Origin: Thermoplasmatales archaeon
GTDB lineage: Archaea > Thermoplasmatota > E2 > DHVEG-1
Length of the DNA: 64,000 bases
Direction of reading: 5' to 3'
Assembly (NCBI GenBank): GCA_020350825.1
Contig: CP070724.1
Span: 737,789-801,788, forward strand
The translations under genes were made by a program, and so were the position numbers. This document shows positions 25,992 to 34,556 of this stretch, piece after piece. The notes under the pieces are model-generated. The model searched no databases and was not told where the DNA came from. It saw only the letters and a list, made by a program, of their open reading frames with translations. The number at the start of each line of letters is the position of its first letter. Position 1 is the first letter of the stretch.

Positions 25992-26545
25992 ACTCCAACT
26001 ACTCCAATTAACAAAAATAAAAATATGATTCCTAGAGTATCACCAACAGTTGTAACGACTGGTGCAACTACATCATCAGGATCAAGTCCTTTTTTAAAAG
26101 ACAAAAAAGCTGTAAAGATGCTAATTATAGAGATCACAAAAATAAGTAATATCCCTGTACCCAATACTATAGATACAAATCCCATTAAACCTACACTCAT
26201 TTGTATGTTGCCAAAATATGCTATGTAGTATATAAATATCGCCAATATTGCATAAGTAACAAAGCCTATAAAAAGGGAATTGAAAAAATTTTCATGCATA
26301 TTTTTATCTTTAATATTCAACTCTATATGGCCCATATGGAGACCCGAAGCAAGTCTCGCTCCTAAAATACTACCAATATTTCCACCAACCCCATTTATTA
26401 CTGGGATAGAAATTAGAAATACCGGAATGAGTAACAACTTTTGTTGATTACCCTGGAGAATTTGGCCTGCAAAGATTTCAATAAAAATGCAAACAGTGAG
26501 TAGAGGAATACTGGTTTTTACAATTTTTTTCCAGCTATAAATCAT
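25988..26545 (-). CDS. MgtE/SLC41-type divalent cation transporter, half-subunit B
   Basis: This 185-aa integral membrane protein with about five helices contains one MgtE domain: IPVFLISIPVINGVGGNIGSILGARLASGLHMG carries the conserved P-x(n)-GN-x(n)-RL-x(n)-HMG pattern, with a DPDDVVAPVVTTVGDTLG element near the end that resembles the MgtE ion pathway. Bacterial MgtE has one such domain plus cytosolic N and CBS domains; here those are absent and TrkA-C proteins take their place. It pairs with the upstream half-subunit. Confidence 0.85.
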   Translation of the reverse strand: MIYSWKKIVKTSIPLLTVCIFIEIFAGQILQGNQQKLLLIPVFLISIPVINGVGGNIGSILGARLASGLHMGHIELNIKDKNMHENFFNSLFIGFVTYAILAIFIYYIAYFGNIQMSVGLMGFVSIVLGTGILLIFVISIISIFTAFLSFKKGLDPDDVVAPVVTTVGDTLGIIFLFLLIGVVGV

Positions 26546-27096
26546 GTTATTCCTCCTATTAAAATGGCACTACCAAAAATACAAAGCATTGAAAAAACAT
26601 CTCCAAATGTAGCCAGTGCAGGACCCGTGATATTGTCTGGATCATATCCTCGCTTGAAAACAAAATATATAATAATAATTGTCAAAAGTGTTAAAATTAA
26701 ACCTGATAACACACCTGCTAAAACTACTATAGCAATCAATTTCACTGGATCAGGCTGAACATTTAAAACTAAAGAGCTTGCATATGCAAGAACCCCGATA
26801 ATAAAAGTCATTAGAAAACTCAATACCAGTGATCCAATAATATTTTGCTTAAGTTCCTCATTCCACAAATTATTTGCATCAATTATACCAAGATGATACG
26901 CTGATCCCAACCGGGAGCCTAAAGCTGTGCTGATATTTCCTCTTAAAGCTATAACCGCTGGAATTACAACAATAAGTCCTGGAATATCTTTAAAGATACT
27001 TACCATCGCACCAAGAGTGTTTCCTGCAACAATTCCTCCAATGCCACAGACAATAAGTAGGGGGAGGCTCTGTTTCAACATTTCCTTTGCAAACAT
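26542..27096 (-). CDS. MgtE/SLC41-type divalent cation transporter, half-subunit A
   Basis: This 184-aa membrane protein has the same single-MgtE-domain layout as the downstream gene: IVVIPAVIALRGNISTALGSRLGSAYHLG and DPDNITGPALATFGDVFSML. The two halves probably form a heterodimer equivalent to the MgtE homodimer, moving Mg2+ or another divalent ion. First gene of the four-gene operon, with 4-bp overlap to the next. The promoter would lie in the 36-bp gap after porB, so read-through from the POR operon is possible. Confidence 0.85.
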   Translation of the reverse strand: MFAKEMLKQSLPLLIVCGIGGIVAGNTLGAMVSIFKDIPGLIVVIPAVIALRGNISTALGSRLGSAYHLGIIDANNLWNEELKQNIIGSLVLSFLMTFIIGVLAYASSLVLNVQPDPVKLIAIVVLAGVLSGLILTLLTIIIIYFVFKRGYDPDNITGPALATFGDVFSMLCIFGSAILIGGIT

Positions 27097-27132
27097 TTCT
27101 CAAAGCCTCCATTTATATTCACACTCCAGTTA

Positions 27133-28038
27133 TTAAAGGTAACATTTTCTATATCGCTCCCACATCTGATCTATATGATCTTCAATGGCCTTGATTCTTT
27201 TAATATCCTTCTTTGGTTTAAAAAGATGCCTGAAACGTCCTTGATATTTAATCCAATCCTCGATAGGTTTACGCTCAACTTTCCCTTCCATAATTAATTT
27301 ACTCCTACCATTAAAAGTTACTTTATCATTTTCAACCTCATACAAAGCCCATGCACCCGTTTCTACAGCCATAGTACCCATTTCAACTGTTTTCTCCATT
27401 GGGAAACGCCATCCGGGAGGACACGGTGCCATTATCTCAATATATCTTGGGCCATGAATAATTTTTGCCTTCTGAAGTTTTTTGAAAAGATCCTCAGGAT
27501 AGGCAATACAAGCCTGTGCAGCATATGGTATATGATGTGCCTGGATTATTTCCCCCATTTCTTTTCTAAATTCTGTTTTACCACTAACCGTTGTGGTGGT
27601 CCATGCACCATATGGTGTTGCACCGCTACGCTGAATACCAGTATTTGAATATATTTCATTATTATAACATATATAGATAAAGTTGGTATTACGTTCAAGC
27701 GCACCAGACAAAGCTTGTATACCAATGTCATATGTTCCACCATCACCTGCCCAAGCAACAACCGTTATATCCGTTTTACCCTGCATTCTAAAACCTGCCT
27801 CTACACCACTTGCACCCGCGGCTGCTGCTTCAAATGCAATGTTCATAGTTGGAATATCAAACGATGTATATGGATGAAGACTCTCAATTACAGCAGTACA
27901 ACAAGCAGGAACAATTTTAACAGTGTTTTTACCAAGAGCTTTATAGACAATTCGAAGCGCCATCGTGGCAGGACACCCGGGACATGCTGCACTTCCTGGA
28001 ATATAACACTCTTCAATTGGTAAATCTTTAATCGCCAA
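27133..28038 (-). CDS. porB: Pyruvate:ferredoxin oxidoreductase, beta subunit
   Basis: This 301-aa protein has CPGCPATMALRIVYKAL near the N-terminus and VPACCTAV (cluster cysteines), and the thiamine-diphosphate motif GDGGTYDIGIQALSGALERN with YICYNNEIYSNTGIQRS. It binds TPP and a 4Fe-4S cluster and decarboxylates pyruvate with CoA to acetyl-CoA and reduced ferredoxin. It is the last gene in the order gamma-delta-alpha-beta on the minus strand. The gene arrangement and motif set favour pyruvate over other 2-oxoacids, though specificity is inferred. Confidence 0.92.
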   Translation of the reverse strand: MAIKDLPIEECYIPGSAACPGCPATMALRIVYKALGKNTVKIVPACCTAVIESLHPYTSFDIPTMNIAFEAAAAGASGVEAGFRMQGKTDITVVAWAGDGGTYDIGIQALSGALERNTNFIYICYNNEIYSNTGIQRSGATPYGAWTTTTVSGKTEFRKEMGEIIQAHHIPYAAQACIAYPEDLFKKLQKAKIIHGPRYIEIMAPCPPGWRFPMEKTVEMGTMAVETGAWALYEVENDKVTFNGRSKLIMEGKVERKPIEDWIKYQGRFRHLFKPKKDIKRIKAIEDHIDQMWERYRKCYL

Positions 28039-28041
28039 ATT

Positions 28042-29202
28042 TTACACCCCCTCAAGACCAAACCATTCAATATGTCTTGCTTTACCATTAATTACTTTTT
28101 TGCACATTTTCTCAATATCCCCAAATGGTACATCTTTTCCACCAAGACCTGCGATAAAACCACACACTTTAGCATCGGTGTTATCATACAATGAGGCTTT
28201 CACCTCTGTAAACAAAGCACCTTCCATACCAGGTGAAATATTCCGATCAATAACAATAAGATCTGCTTTTTTACTAAGTTTCAAGATTTCTTCTTTTGGG
28301 AAAGGCCTAAAACATCTAACCCGTGCAAGGCCAAATTTTAAACCTTCTTTTCGCAAGTTATCAATTGCAGCTTTGCTTTCGGCACCAATAGCACCCATAG
28401 AAAGAAGAATATAATCGGCACCATCACACTTATAAAATTCTAAAAGATCACCGTGATAACGTCCAAAACGTTGCTTCCATTCTTTTGATATCTCAAGTAT
28501 CAACTTCTTTGCATATTCATGAGATTTCTGCATATCCAAACGCACTTTTTCATACTCAGCAGGCAATATTATATTTCCGAAAGTAATCGGATTATCTGGA
28601 TCCAATTTCCACTTAGGTGCCCTATTCGGCAAGAAAGCATCAACATCTTTTTGATTCGGAACAAAAACAGGCATACTGGTATGGGACAGTATAAAAGCAT
28701 TATAACTAATCATTACAGGGAGCGATATTTTTTCATGTTCACCAAGTTTGAATGATTGAATTATTGTATCAAAAATCTCTTGATTACTACTACAATAAAA
28801 TTGAATCCAACCTGTATCGCGCTGAGAAATACTATCATTTTCATCAGCCCAAATATTCCAACCAGGTCCAACGACTCGGTTGATATTACACATAATAACC
28901 GGGAGTCTTGCAAGAGCTGCCCAATGAAGCATCTCATGCATTAATAAAAGACCATGAGAAGAGGTACCTGTAAACGTTCTTACTCCTGTTGCACTAGCAC
29001 CGATACAAGCAGCCATTGCAGAATGCTCACTTTCAACACAGATATATTCACCCTTGTACTCACCCGTAGCAAGATATTTTGCAATACCTTCAACAAGGGT
29101 TGTTTGAGGGGTAATAGGATACGCTGCAACCACGTCGGGTTTGCACATAACAGCTGCTTTTGCAGCGATATAATTTCCTGTGTCGATCATAACCTCGGTC
29201 AT
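28042..29202 (-). CDS. porA: Pyruvate:ferredoxin oxidoreductase, alpha subunit
   Basis: This 386-aa protein has the typical alpha-subunit start (GNYIAAKAAVMCKPDVVAAY, PITPQTTLVEGIAKYL), CVESEHSAMAACIGASATGV, TSSHGLLLMHEMLHWAALARLPV and DENDSISQRDTGWIQFYCSS. The C-terminal domain carries VIDRNISPGMEGALFTEV. It forms the core with the beta subunit. The start overlaps the delta-subunit stop by 4 bp. Length and motif order are complete. Confidence 0.92.
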   Translation of the reverse strand: MTEVMIDTGNYIAAKAAVMCKPDVVAAYPITPQTTLVEGIAKYLATGEYKGEYICVESEHSAMAACIGASATGVRTFTGTSSHGLLLMHEMLHWAALARLPVIMCNINRVVGPGWNIWADENDSISQRDTGWIQFYCSSNQEIFDTIIQSFKLGEHEKISLPVMISYNAFILSHTSMPVFVPNQKDVDAFLPNRAPKWKLDPDNPITFGNIILPAEYEKVRLDMQKSHEYAKKLILEISKEWKQRFGRYHGDLLEFYKCDGADYILLSMGAIGAESKAAIDNLRKEGLKFGLARVRCFRPFPKEEILKLSKKADLIVIDRNISPGMEGALFTEVKASLYDNTDAKVCGFIAGLGGKDVPFGDIEKMCKKVINGKARHIEWFGLEGV

Positions 29203-29471
29203 TTTTTCTTTCCCTCCCGCTCAAGAATTATAGCTTTAACTTTACACACATCTGCACAAATCCCACAGCCTTTACAATACACGTAGTCAATATCAACACT
29301 ATCATCCTTGTGACGTGTAATTGTAGCCTCGGGACAAAAAATCCAACAACGCAAACATTTCACGCATTTATCTTTATCAAGAATTGGTCTGAAAACACGC
29401 CAGTTACCTGTTTTACCCATCGCGCCTTTCTTAGGATATGAAATCGTTGTTACAACATCGTATTTTTTCAA
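29199..29471 (-). CDS. porD: Pyruvate:ferredoxin oxidoreductase, delta (ferredoxin-like) subunit
   Basis: This 90-aa protein has two 4Fe-4S motifs: CVKCLRCWIFCPEATI and CKGCGICADVCKVKAI. It passes electrons from the catalytic subunits to ferredoxin. The N-terminal segment (SYPKKGAMGKTGNWRVFRPI) is typical of PorD. It overlaps both neighbours by 4 bp. Confidence 0.93.
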   Translation of the reverse strand: MKKYDVVTTISYPKKGAMGKTGNWRVFRPILDKDKCVKCLRCWIFCPEATITRHKDDSVDIDYVYCKGCGICADVCKVKAIILEREGKKK

Positions 29472-30043
29472 GATTTCACCTCAACCTTATCATATGCATC
29501 TTGAGTTGCTTTGACGTTTCTTTCAGCAAGTTCACCTTTCCATTTATCAAGCACTATATCTTGTATTGATTTCAGGGTAACTCGATCAAGTATTTTTGGT
29601 ACAGCACCAAGAATAGGGGTGTTAACAACAGGAATCCCCCCAACAAGGATCTCATGTTTGAGTGCAATATCTGTTGCATCAACAGTTGCAACAATAAACT
29701 TTTTTGAAAAATCAAATTCACCAGGTTTCGTCCTGGTGTTAATTAAAATTTTACCATTTTTTTTCAAACCCTTTAAAACATCTACAATATCCATAATGCT
29801 TTCATCAAGCACAATTACTATATCAGGATTATAGATTTCACTACGGAGATGTATTTCATCATGTGAAATCCGAGCAAAAGCACGTACTGGTGCACCACGT
29901 CGTTCAGCACCAAAAAAAGGGAATGCTTGGACCCCTTTGTTTCCATCTATCAACGCTGCTGCAACAAGTAGATTCGCTGCTGTGACCGCACCTTGACCGC
30001 CTCTACCGTGAAAACATATTTCCACTAAATATCGAGATGCCAT
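29468..30043 (-). CDS. porC: Pyruvate:ferredoxin oxidoreductase, gamma subunit
   Basis: This protein of about 191 aa has the gamma-subunit hallmark EICFHGRGGQGAVTAANLLV and FPFFGAERRGAPVRAFARIS, plus DATDIALKHEILVGGIPVVNT. It binds CoA with the alpha and beta subunits. The frame is open to 30082, but the ATG at 30043 is preceded by AGAGG and begins the family's usual MASRYLVEI, so it is preferred. First gene of the por operon; the 73 bp upstream should hold the promoter. Confidence 0.9.
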   Translation of the reverse strand: MASRYLVEICFHGRGGQGAVTAANLLVAAALIDGNKGVQAFPFFGAERRGAPVRAFARISHDEIHLRSEIYNPDIVIVLDESIMDIVDVLKGLKKNGKILINTRTKPGEFDFSKKFIVATVDATDIALKHEILVGGIPVVNTPILGAVPKILDRVTLKSIQDIVLDKWKGELAERNVKATQDAYDKVEVKS

Positions 30044-30116
30044 GGTAATGCCTCTACCCAGACCTCGGAATGAAAATATCACATATAACTGTTTTGAATA
30101 GTTTGAAAACCAAAAT

Positions 30117-30404
30117 TTATTGGATAGATTTTATTTTCGATTCTATTGTCGCGTTTTTATCTCTTCTTTCATCGATTTTTAATTCTGTTATTACTCTTCT
30201 CACCCCACATGATAAAACTGCATTATGTGCTTTCTGAACTGCGTTAAATAATTTATTCAAGTCATCTGTTTCAATAACAGTTGCCATTGCATTTGTTTCA
30301 AATTTTATATTTTCACTTTTTAGAGTTTCGATAGCAAATTTAACATATTTACTTAAACTAGTGCTTTCTCCGACTGGTGAAATACTTAGTTGTGCAATGA
30401 TCAT
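30117..30404 (-). CDS. Thiamine-binding-type small protein (MTH1187/YqgV family)
   Basis: This 95-aa protein matches the MTH1187-like family: IIAQLSISPVGESTSLSKYV at the N-terminus, KFETNAMATVIETDDLNKLF and RVITELKIDERRDK. Such proteins form ferredoxin-like-fold tetramers, and some bind thiamine. Position just upstream of the TPP-dependent POR operon is suggestive, but the role is inference. Length is typical. Confidence 0.85.
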   Translation of the reverse strand: MIIAQLSISPVGESTSLSKYVKFAIETLKSENIKFETNAMATVIETDDLNKLFNAVQKAHNAVLSCGVRRVITELKIDERRDKNATIESKIKSIQ

Positions 30405-30483
30405 ATTATTACCATATACTTTAACTTCTTGCTACTAATTAACCTTGTGAATAGAGGATCTTGGAAGAAAATTATTCGAAACC

Positions 30484-31644
30484 CTATTCGAACGACTCTT
30501 GAATTCTCATTATTGCTGCACTAATATTTTCCAGAGTTGTTGCATAAGAAAATCTGAGGTATCCCTCTCCATATGGGCCAAAGGCAGTACCTGGAAGAAT
30601 TGCCACTCCGGCTTTATAAAGCAAATGCTCAGCACAATCCTGTGAATTCATATTAGTTTTCTTAATATTTGGAAAAGCATAGAATGCACCTTTAGGAGCC
30701 TGACAGCTAAAACCGGGTACAGAATTTAGTCCTTCAACAATCTTATCTCTCCTCTCTTTGAATCTCGTCATCATATCATGTATAAAACTCTGACTCCCAG
30801 TCAATGCTTCTATGCCTGCCCATTGCGTAAATGCTGCAGTACATGAAATGGCACTAACAAGGAAATCCTGTAATCTCCCAGCCATTGTAGGTGGCACTAC
30901 CATATAACCTAGTCGCCAGCCTGTCATGGCATAATATTTTGAGAAACCATCCAAAAGCACGGTCCTTTCTTTTGCTTTATCCCTTGCTGTTGGGGTGTAG
31001 TGGCATGTTTCGTATGTCATCTTTGAATATATCTCATCTGATATTACATAGATGTCGTGTTCCTCAGCCAGTTCTGCAATAGCCTCTATTTCAGATTTTG
31101 TCATCACCGATCCTGTTGGATTTTGAGGGGAATTTACTATTATAAGTTTAGTTTTTTTAGTTATCTTATTCTTAATATCATCAGGGTTCATACGGAACTC
31201 GTTCTCTTCCAAAAGGGGTATCATTACTCCTTTTGCCCCAATTAAGGATGTAACAGATCCATACGTTGGATAGCCAGGATCTGGATATATGACTTCGTCC
31301 CCAGGGTTAACAATAGCTAGCATTGAAAAAAATATGCCCGGTTTCAAACCGGGAGTGATAATGACTTGTTCTAGGTCGGGTCGATAGCCTCGGGTCTTCT
31401 CTATCTCATCCTGCACCGCCTTCCTGAGTTTCAAGATCCCAATTGACGGAACATAATGTGTCTTTTTGTCTTGGATTGCTTGTATACCTACATGAGCAAT
31501 GTTTTTAGGGGTTTCTATGTCTGGTTCTCCAATCTCAAAATGTAATATGCTTTTACCCTGCTTTTCTAATTCCTGGGCCTTTGCAAGTACCTCAAATGCC
31601 GCCTCCCCATATATCCTATTTGCCCCTTCGCTTAATTGTATCAT
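30484..31644 (-). CDS. Class I/II aminotransferase (aspartate-type)
   Basis: This 386-aa PLP aminotransferase has the IGEPDIETPKNI start segment, PGYPTYGSVTSLIGAK, NSPQNPTGSVMTKSEIEAIA, ISDEIYSKMTYE and the lysine motif LDGFSKYYAMTGWRLGYMVV (Lys about residue 231). It is most like archaeal broad aspartate/aromatic aminotransferases. In an amino-acid fermenter it would deaminate amino acids to the 2-oxoacids used by POR-type enzymes. The substrate cannot be told from the sequence. Confidence 0.9.
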   Translation of the reverse strand: MIQLSEGANRIYGEAAFEVLAKAQELEKQGKSILHFEIGEPDIETPKNIAHVGIQAIQDKKTHYVPSIGILKLRKAVQDEIEKTRGYRPDLEQVIITPGLKPGIFFSMLAIVNPGDEVIYPDPGYPTYGSVTSLIGAKGVMIPLLEENEFRMNPDDIKNKITKKTKLIIVNSPQNPTGSVMTKSEIEAIAELAEEHDIYVISDEIYSKMTYETCHYTPTARDKAKERTVLLDGFSKYYAMTGWRLGYMVVPPTMAGRLQDFLVSAISCTAAFTQWAGIEALTGSQSFIHDMMTRFKERRDKIVEGLNSVPGFSCQAPKGAFYAFPNIKKTNMNSQDCAEHLLYKAGVAILPGTAFGPYGEGYLRFSYATTLENISAAIMRIQESFE

Positions 31645-31675
31645 TTTCTAATCACCTATTTACAACATGTTTATA

Positions 31676-33508
31676 CTATCTTGTTGCTAACGCGTAGTTG
31701 GACAAACCAAGTTCTTTGATTTTTTTTGCTGTGGGAATACCATTTTTGTCCCATCCACGGAGAGAGTAATATTCTTGTAGACTCTGCTGGAATCCTCCGG
31801 GAGGTAAGACAACCTCTTTAGCGGGTCCTTTTGTAAAAGAGTTCTTAAAGAATCTAGTTGGTAGTTTGTCCCCGGTTGAATTTAGCCCTTCTCGAAGATT
31901 GAACAGCCGAACAAGGTTCCATACTCGTTCCCCAGCTAACAGATAGCTCTCAACTGTATGATCAAATCCAGTGGCAAGGTTCCACATTCCAACGCAGTCC
32001 TCTTCAGATATTGGAGCAAAATCGCAAAGCACAAGAGAGAAGAACGCAGATCTTTCATCCTGAATTTTTTTAACGAGTTGCGCTTTTTTTTCAAAAGAAA
32101 ACCTATCAAAATCAGGATTGTTAATCTCGATTGTGACAGTCCATGCTCTCTGATGGCACCCGCCTCTGTCCGATGTTGCATAAGCGAGGCCCATGCCGAA
32201 AGCACCTCTGGGATCATAACCAGGTATTTCAAGTCCTTTAGCATGTACAGCATACTTTTCCGAGTTTTTTCCCAGCTTCTCCGCAGCAATTCGAACACCC
32301 TCCGCCAACAGATTTCCAGCTTTACTCCTCCGGTGGGCAATGTCATCAATGAGTACTGCCAGATCTTCAGTCTTACCCCAACCAATCTCATTACCCTTAA
32401 GATCTTCGTCGGAAATTACACCTTTCTCATATGCTTCAATTGCAAAGCCTAATACACCGCCTAAAGAGATAGTATCCATGCCAAGCGCGTTACACCTTTC
32501 ATTAAGATATACCACATTCTCGACAGAATCTACACATAAATTAGAACCCATGAGCGCTAAGGTCTCGTATTCAGGCCCCACTAACGAAATACCCTTATGA
32601 GATCCTGACTTGATAGAAGATTTATTCCAACATGCAATAACACAATTCCAACAAGCTCCAGAATCGTCTACTATTCTCTTCTGCATAGTCTCAGCATTGA
32701 TTGCATCACCGTGTTCGAAGTATCCCTCCTGGTAATTCTTTGTTGGAATAAATCCCCAGTCATTAACGGGTTTAACCCAATATGGTGTTCCATACCGTCT
32801 TCTTATAGGGACGAAATTATTTTCCTTAATCTTCCTCAACACCTCTCTTGTTCTTATACGGAACCTCTCTGGGTCATGTATTGGTATATTACTAGTACCA
32901 GTAATTGCAATAGCTTTAAGATTCTTGGAACCCATAACTGCTCCGGACCCACCTCTTCCTGCATGCCTATGTCCATCTACGGTAATGGCAGAAATTTTAA
33001 CGAGATTTTCTCCAGCTGGCCCGATAAGGGCAGTTTTTACCTTGCCTTCATTTTGTTGAAGCCAGTAATGAGTCTCAAGACATTCTTTCCCCCAAATTTT
33101 AGAAGCATCCTTAAACTCAACTGAATCGTCCTTTATAACACTGTAAACCGGATTATCAGATCGTCCTTTTATTATTATGAAATCCCAGCCGGCTTTCTTT
33201 ATCTCCACAGCAAAACTACCACCAAAATGAGAATCTAAAAAAAGATCAGTCTGAGGAGATTTGGTAACTACAGTTCCTCGGCCTGATGTCTGAGCTTGAG
33301 TACCAGTAAGTGGTCCGGTAGTAAACATCAAAATATTCTCAGGAGACAGAGGAGCAGTTCCTTTTGGAAGTCTATCGAAGAGAATTTTGGCTCCAAGTCC
33401 TTTAGCTCCGATAAAATTCTTTGCAGCATCCATATTTGTATCTTCAACTGCTGTAGAATGAAAATTTAAATCGATGATGAGCATTTTTCCTGTATATCCG
33501 CCACTCAT
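31676..33508 (-). CDS. Aldehyde:ferredoxin oxidoreductase (tungstopterin)
   Basis: This 610-aa AOR-family protein has an N-terminal domain with GKMLIIDLNFHSTAVED, TGPLTGTQAQTSGRGTVVTK, AGRGGSGAVMGSKNLKAIAI, and the 4Fe-4S cysteines in CWNCVIACW (near residue 285) with a fourth in LVLCDF. ATSDRGGCHQRAW is the pterin-binding region. It oxidises aldehydes to acids with ferredoxin as acceptor and needs a tungsten bispterin cofactor. It lies between an aminotransferase and homoserine dehydrogenase; likely substrates are aldehydes from amino-acid breakdown. Confidence 0.92.
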   Translation of the reverse strand: MSGGYTGKMLIIDLNFHSTAVEDTNMDAAKNFIGAKGLGAKILFDRLPKGTAPLSPENILMFTTGPLTGTQAQTSGRGTVVTKSPQTDLFLDSHFGGSFAVEIKKAGWDFIIIKGRSDNPVYSVIKDDSVEFKDASKIWGKECLETHYWLQQNEGKVKTALIGPAGENLVKISAITVDGHRHAGRGGSGAVMGSKNLKAIAITGTSNIPIHDPERFRIRTREVLRKIKENNFVPIRRRYGTPYWVKPVNDWGFIPTKNYQEGYFEHGDAINAETMQKRIVDDSGACWNCVIACWNKSSIKSGSHKGISLVGPEYETLALMGSNLCVDSVENVVYLNERCNALGMDTISLGGVLGFAIEAYEKGVISDEDLKGNEIGWGKTEDLAVLIDDIAHRRSKAGNLLAEGVRIAAEKLGKNSEKYAVHAKGLEIPGYDPRGAFGMGLAYATSDRGGCHQRAWTVTIEINNPDFDRFSFEKKAQLVKKIQDERSAFFSLVLCDFAPISEEDCVGMWNLATGFDHTVESYLLAGERVWNLVRLFNLREGLNSTGDKLPTRFFKNSFTKGPAKEVVLPPGGFQQSLQEYYSLRGWDKNGIPTAKKIKELGLSNYALATR

Positions 33509-33522
33509 TAGAACACGTTCCT

Positions 33523-34554
33523 TTACGACTTTCTATTTATTTCTAAAAGATCGATTAACAATGAGAAACCTGTTTCACGACGACCTGCACCAGGTCCAAC
33601 TATGGTAATTGGACCTAATTCATCAGTGTGATAAGTCAACGCATTAATAGCTTCATTCACACTTGCCAGTGGATCACTAAGAGGTAATTTTTCCGGCCAA
33701 ACCTTTGCCTTCACGGAACCGTCTGATTGAATCTCTGCACTCCCTATGAGTTTCCAACGTTTTCCTTCAGCCTTTGCCTTTACAATTTCATCTTTTGTTA
33801 TTTCAGTTATTCCTTTTCTTTCTACATCTTTCCAACCTATATTCTTGCCCAATACAACGTTTGATAAAATGACTACTTTACCAAGGGCGTCTAAGCCTTC
33901 CACATCACCAGTTGGATCTGCTTCAGCATAGCCTAAAACCTGTGCCTTCTTTAATGCATTGTCATAAGACATGCCTTCTTCCATCCGTGTAAGAATATAG
34001 TTGGTGGTACCATTCAATATACCTTTGAAACCATTGATCTTATTTCCAGCCAGAGAGAACCTGGCAAGATTTAATGCTGGAGTTCCTGCTAATACAACGC
34101 CTTCAAAACCATAGTGTGCATTATTTGACTCTGCCATTTTTAAAAGTTCCACAGCCTGCTTTACCACAGGACCTTTGTTCGTAGACACCACGTTCTTACC
34201 CGCACCGAGAGCAGTTTTTATGTATGTAATAGCTGGCTCCCCTGTTTTGATATCAGTATAGGTGACCTCTACAATCGTATCGGCATTAGATTTCTTGATA
34301 GTAGCGAGGCTGTCCAAATCCTTAATCCCAGTGGGATACTCATCCAACTTCTTACCATTTTTTACTAGATCAAGTATCTTGTACATGTCAAGACCATACT
34401 TCTCGTAGACTGACCCTTTCATGATGTCAGAAATAGCAACTATTATGTAATTAAAGTCATACTGTTCCGCAAGCATATCTTTTTTTTCCAAAAGTATCTC
34501 TGTCAAACCTTGACCAACGGTACCAAATCCTATGAATGCTAATTTAAAGTGCAT
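33523..34554 (-). CDS. hom: Homoserine dehydrogenase
   Basis: This 343-aa protein has the NAD(P)-binding motif AFIGFGTVGQGLTEIL, the catalytic domain GAGKNVVSTNKGPVVKQAVE, KGILNGTTNYILTRMEEGMS, AEADPTGDVEGLDALGK and GPGAGRRETGFSLL. It reduces aspartate semialdehyde to homoserine. The C-terminal ACT domain of longer forms is absent, as in other short archaeal versions. It is 2 bp downstream of the unrecognised gene 34557-35831, suggesting a shared pathway. Confidence 0.92.
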   Translation of the reverse strand: MHFKLAFIGFGTVGQGLTEILLEKKDMLAEQYDFNYIIVAISDIMKGSVYEKYGLDMYKILDLVKNGKKLDEYPTGIKDLDSLATIKKSNADTIVEVTYTDIKTGEPAITYIKTALGAGKNVVSTNKGPVVKQAVELLKMAESNNAHYGFEGVVLAGTPALNLARFSLAGNKINGFKGILNGTTNYILTRMEEGMSYDNALKKAQVLGYAEADPTGDVEGLDALGKVVILSNVVLGKNIGWKDVERKGITEITKDEIVKAKAEGKRWKLIGSAEIQSDGSVKAKVWPEKLPLSDPLASVNEAINALTYHTDELGPITIVGPGAGRRETGFSLLIDLLEINRKS

Positions 34555-34556
34555 AT

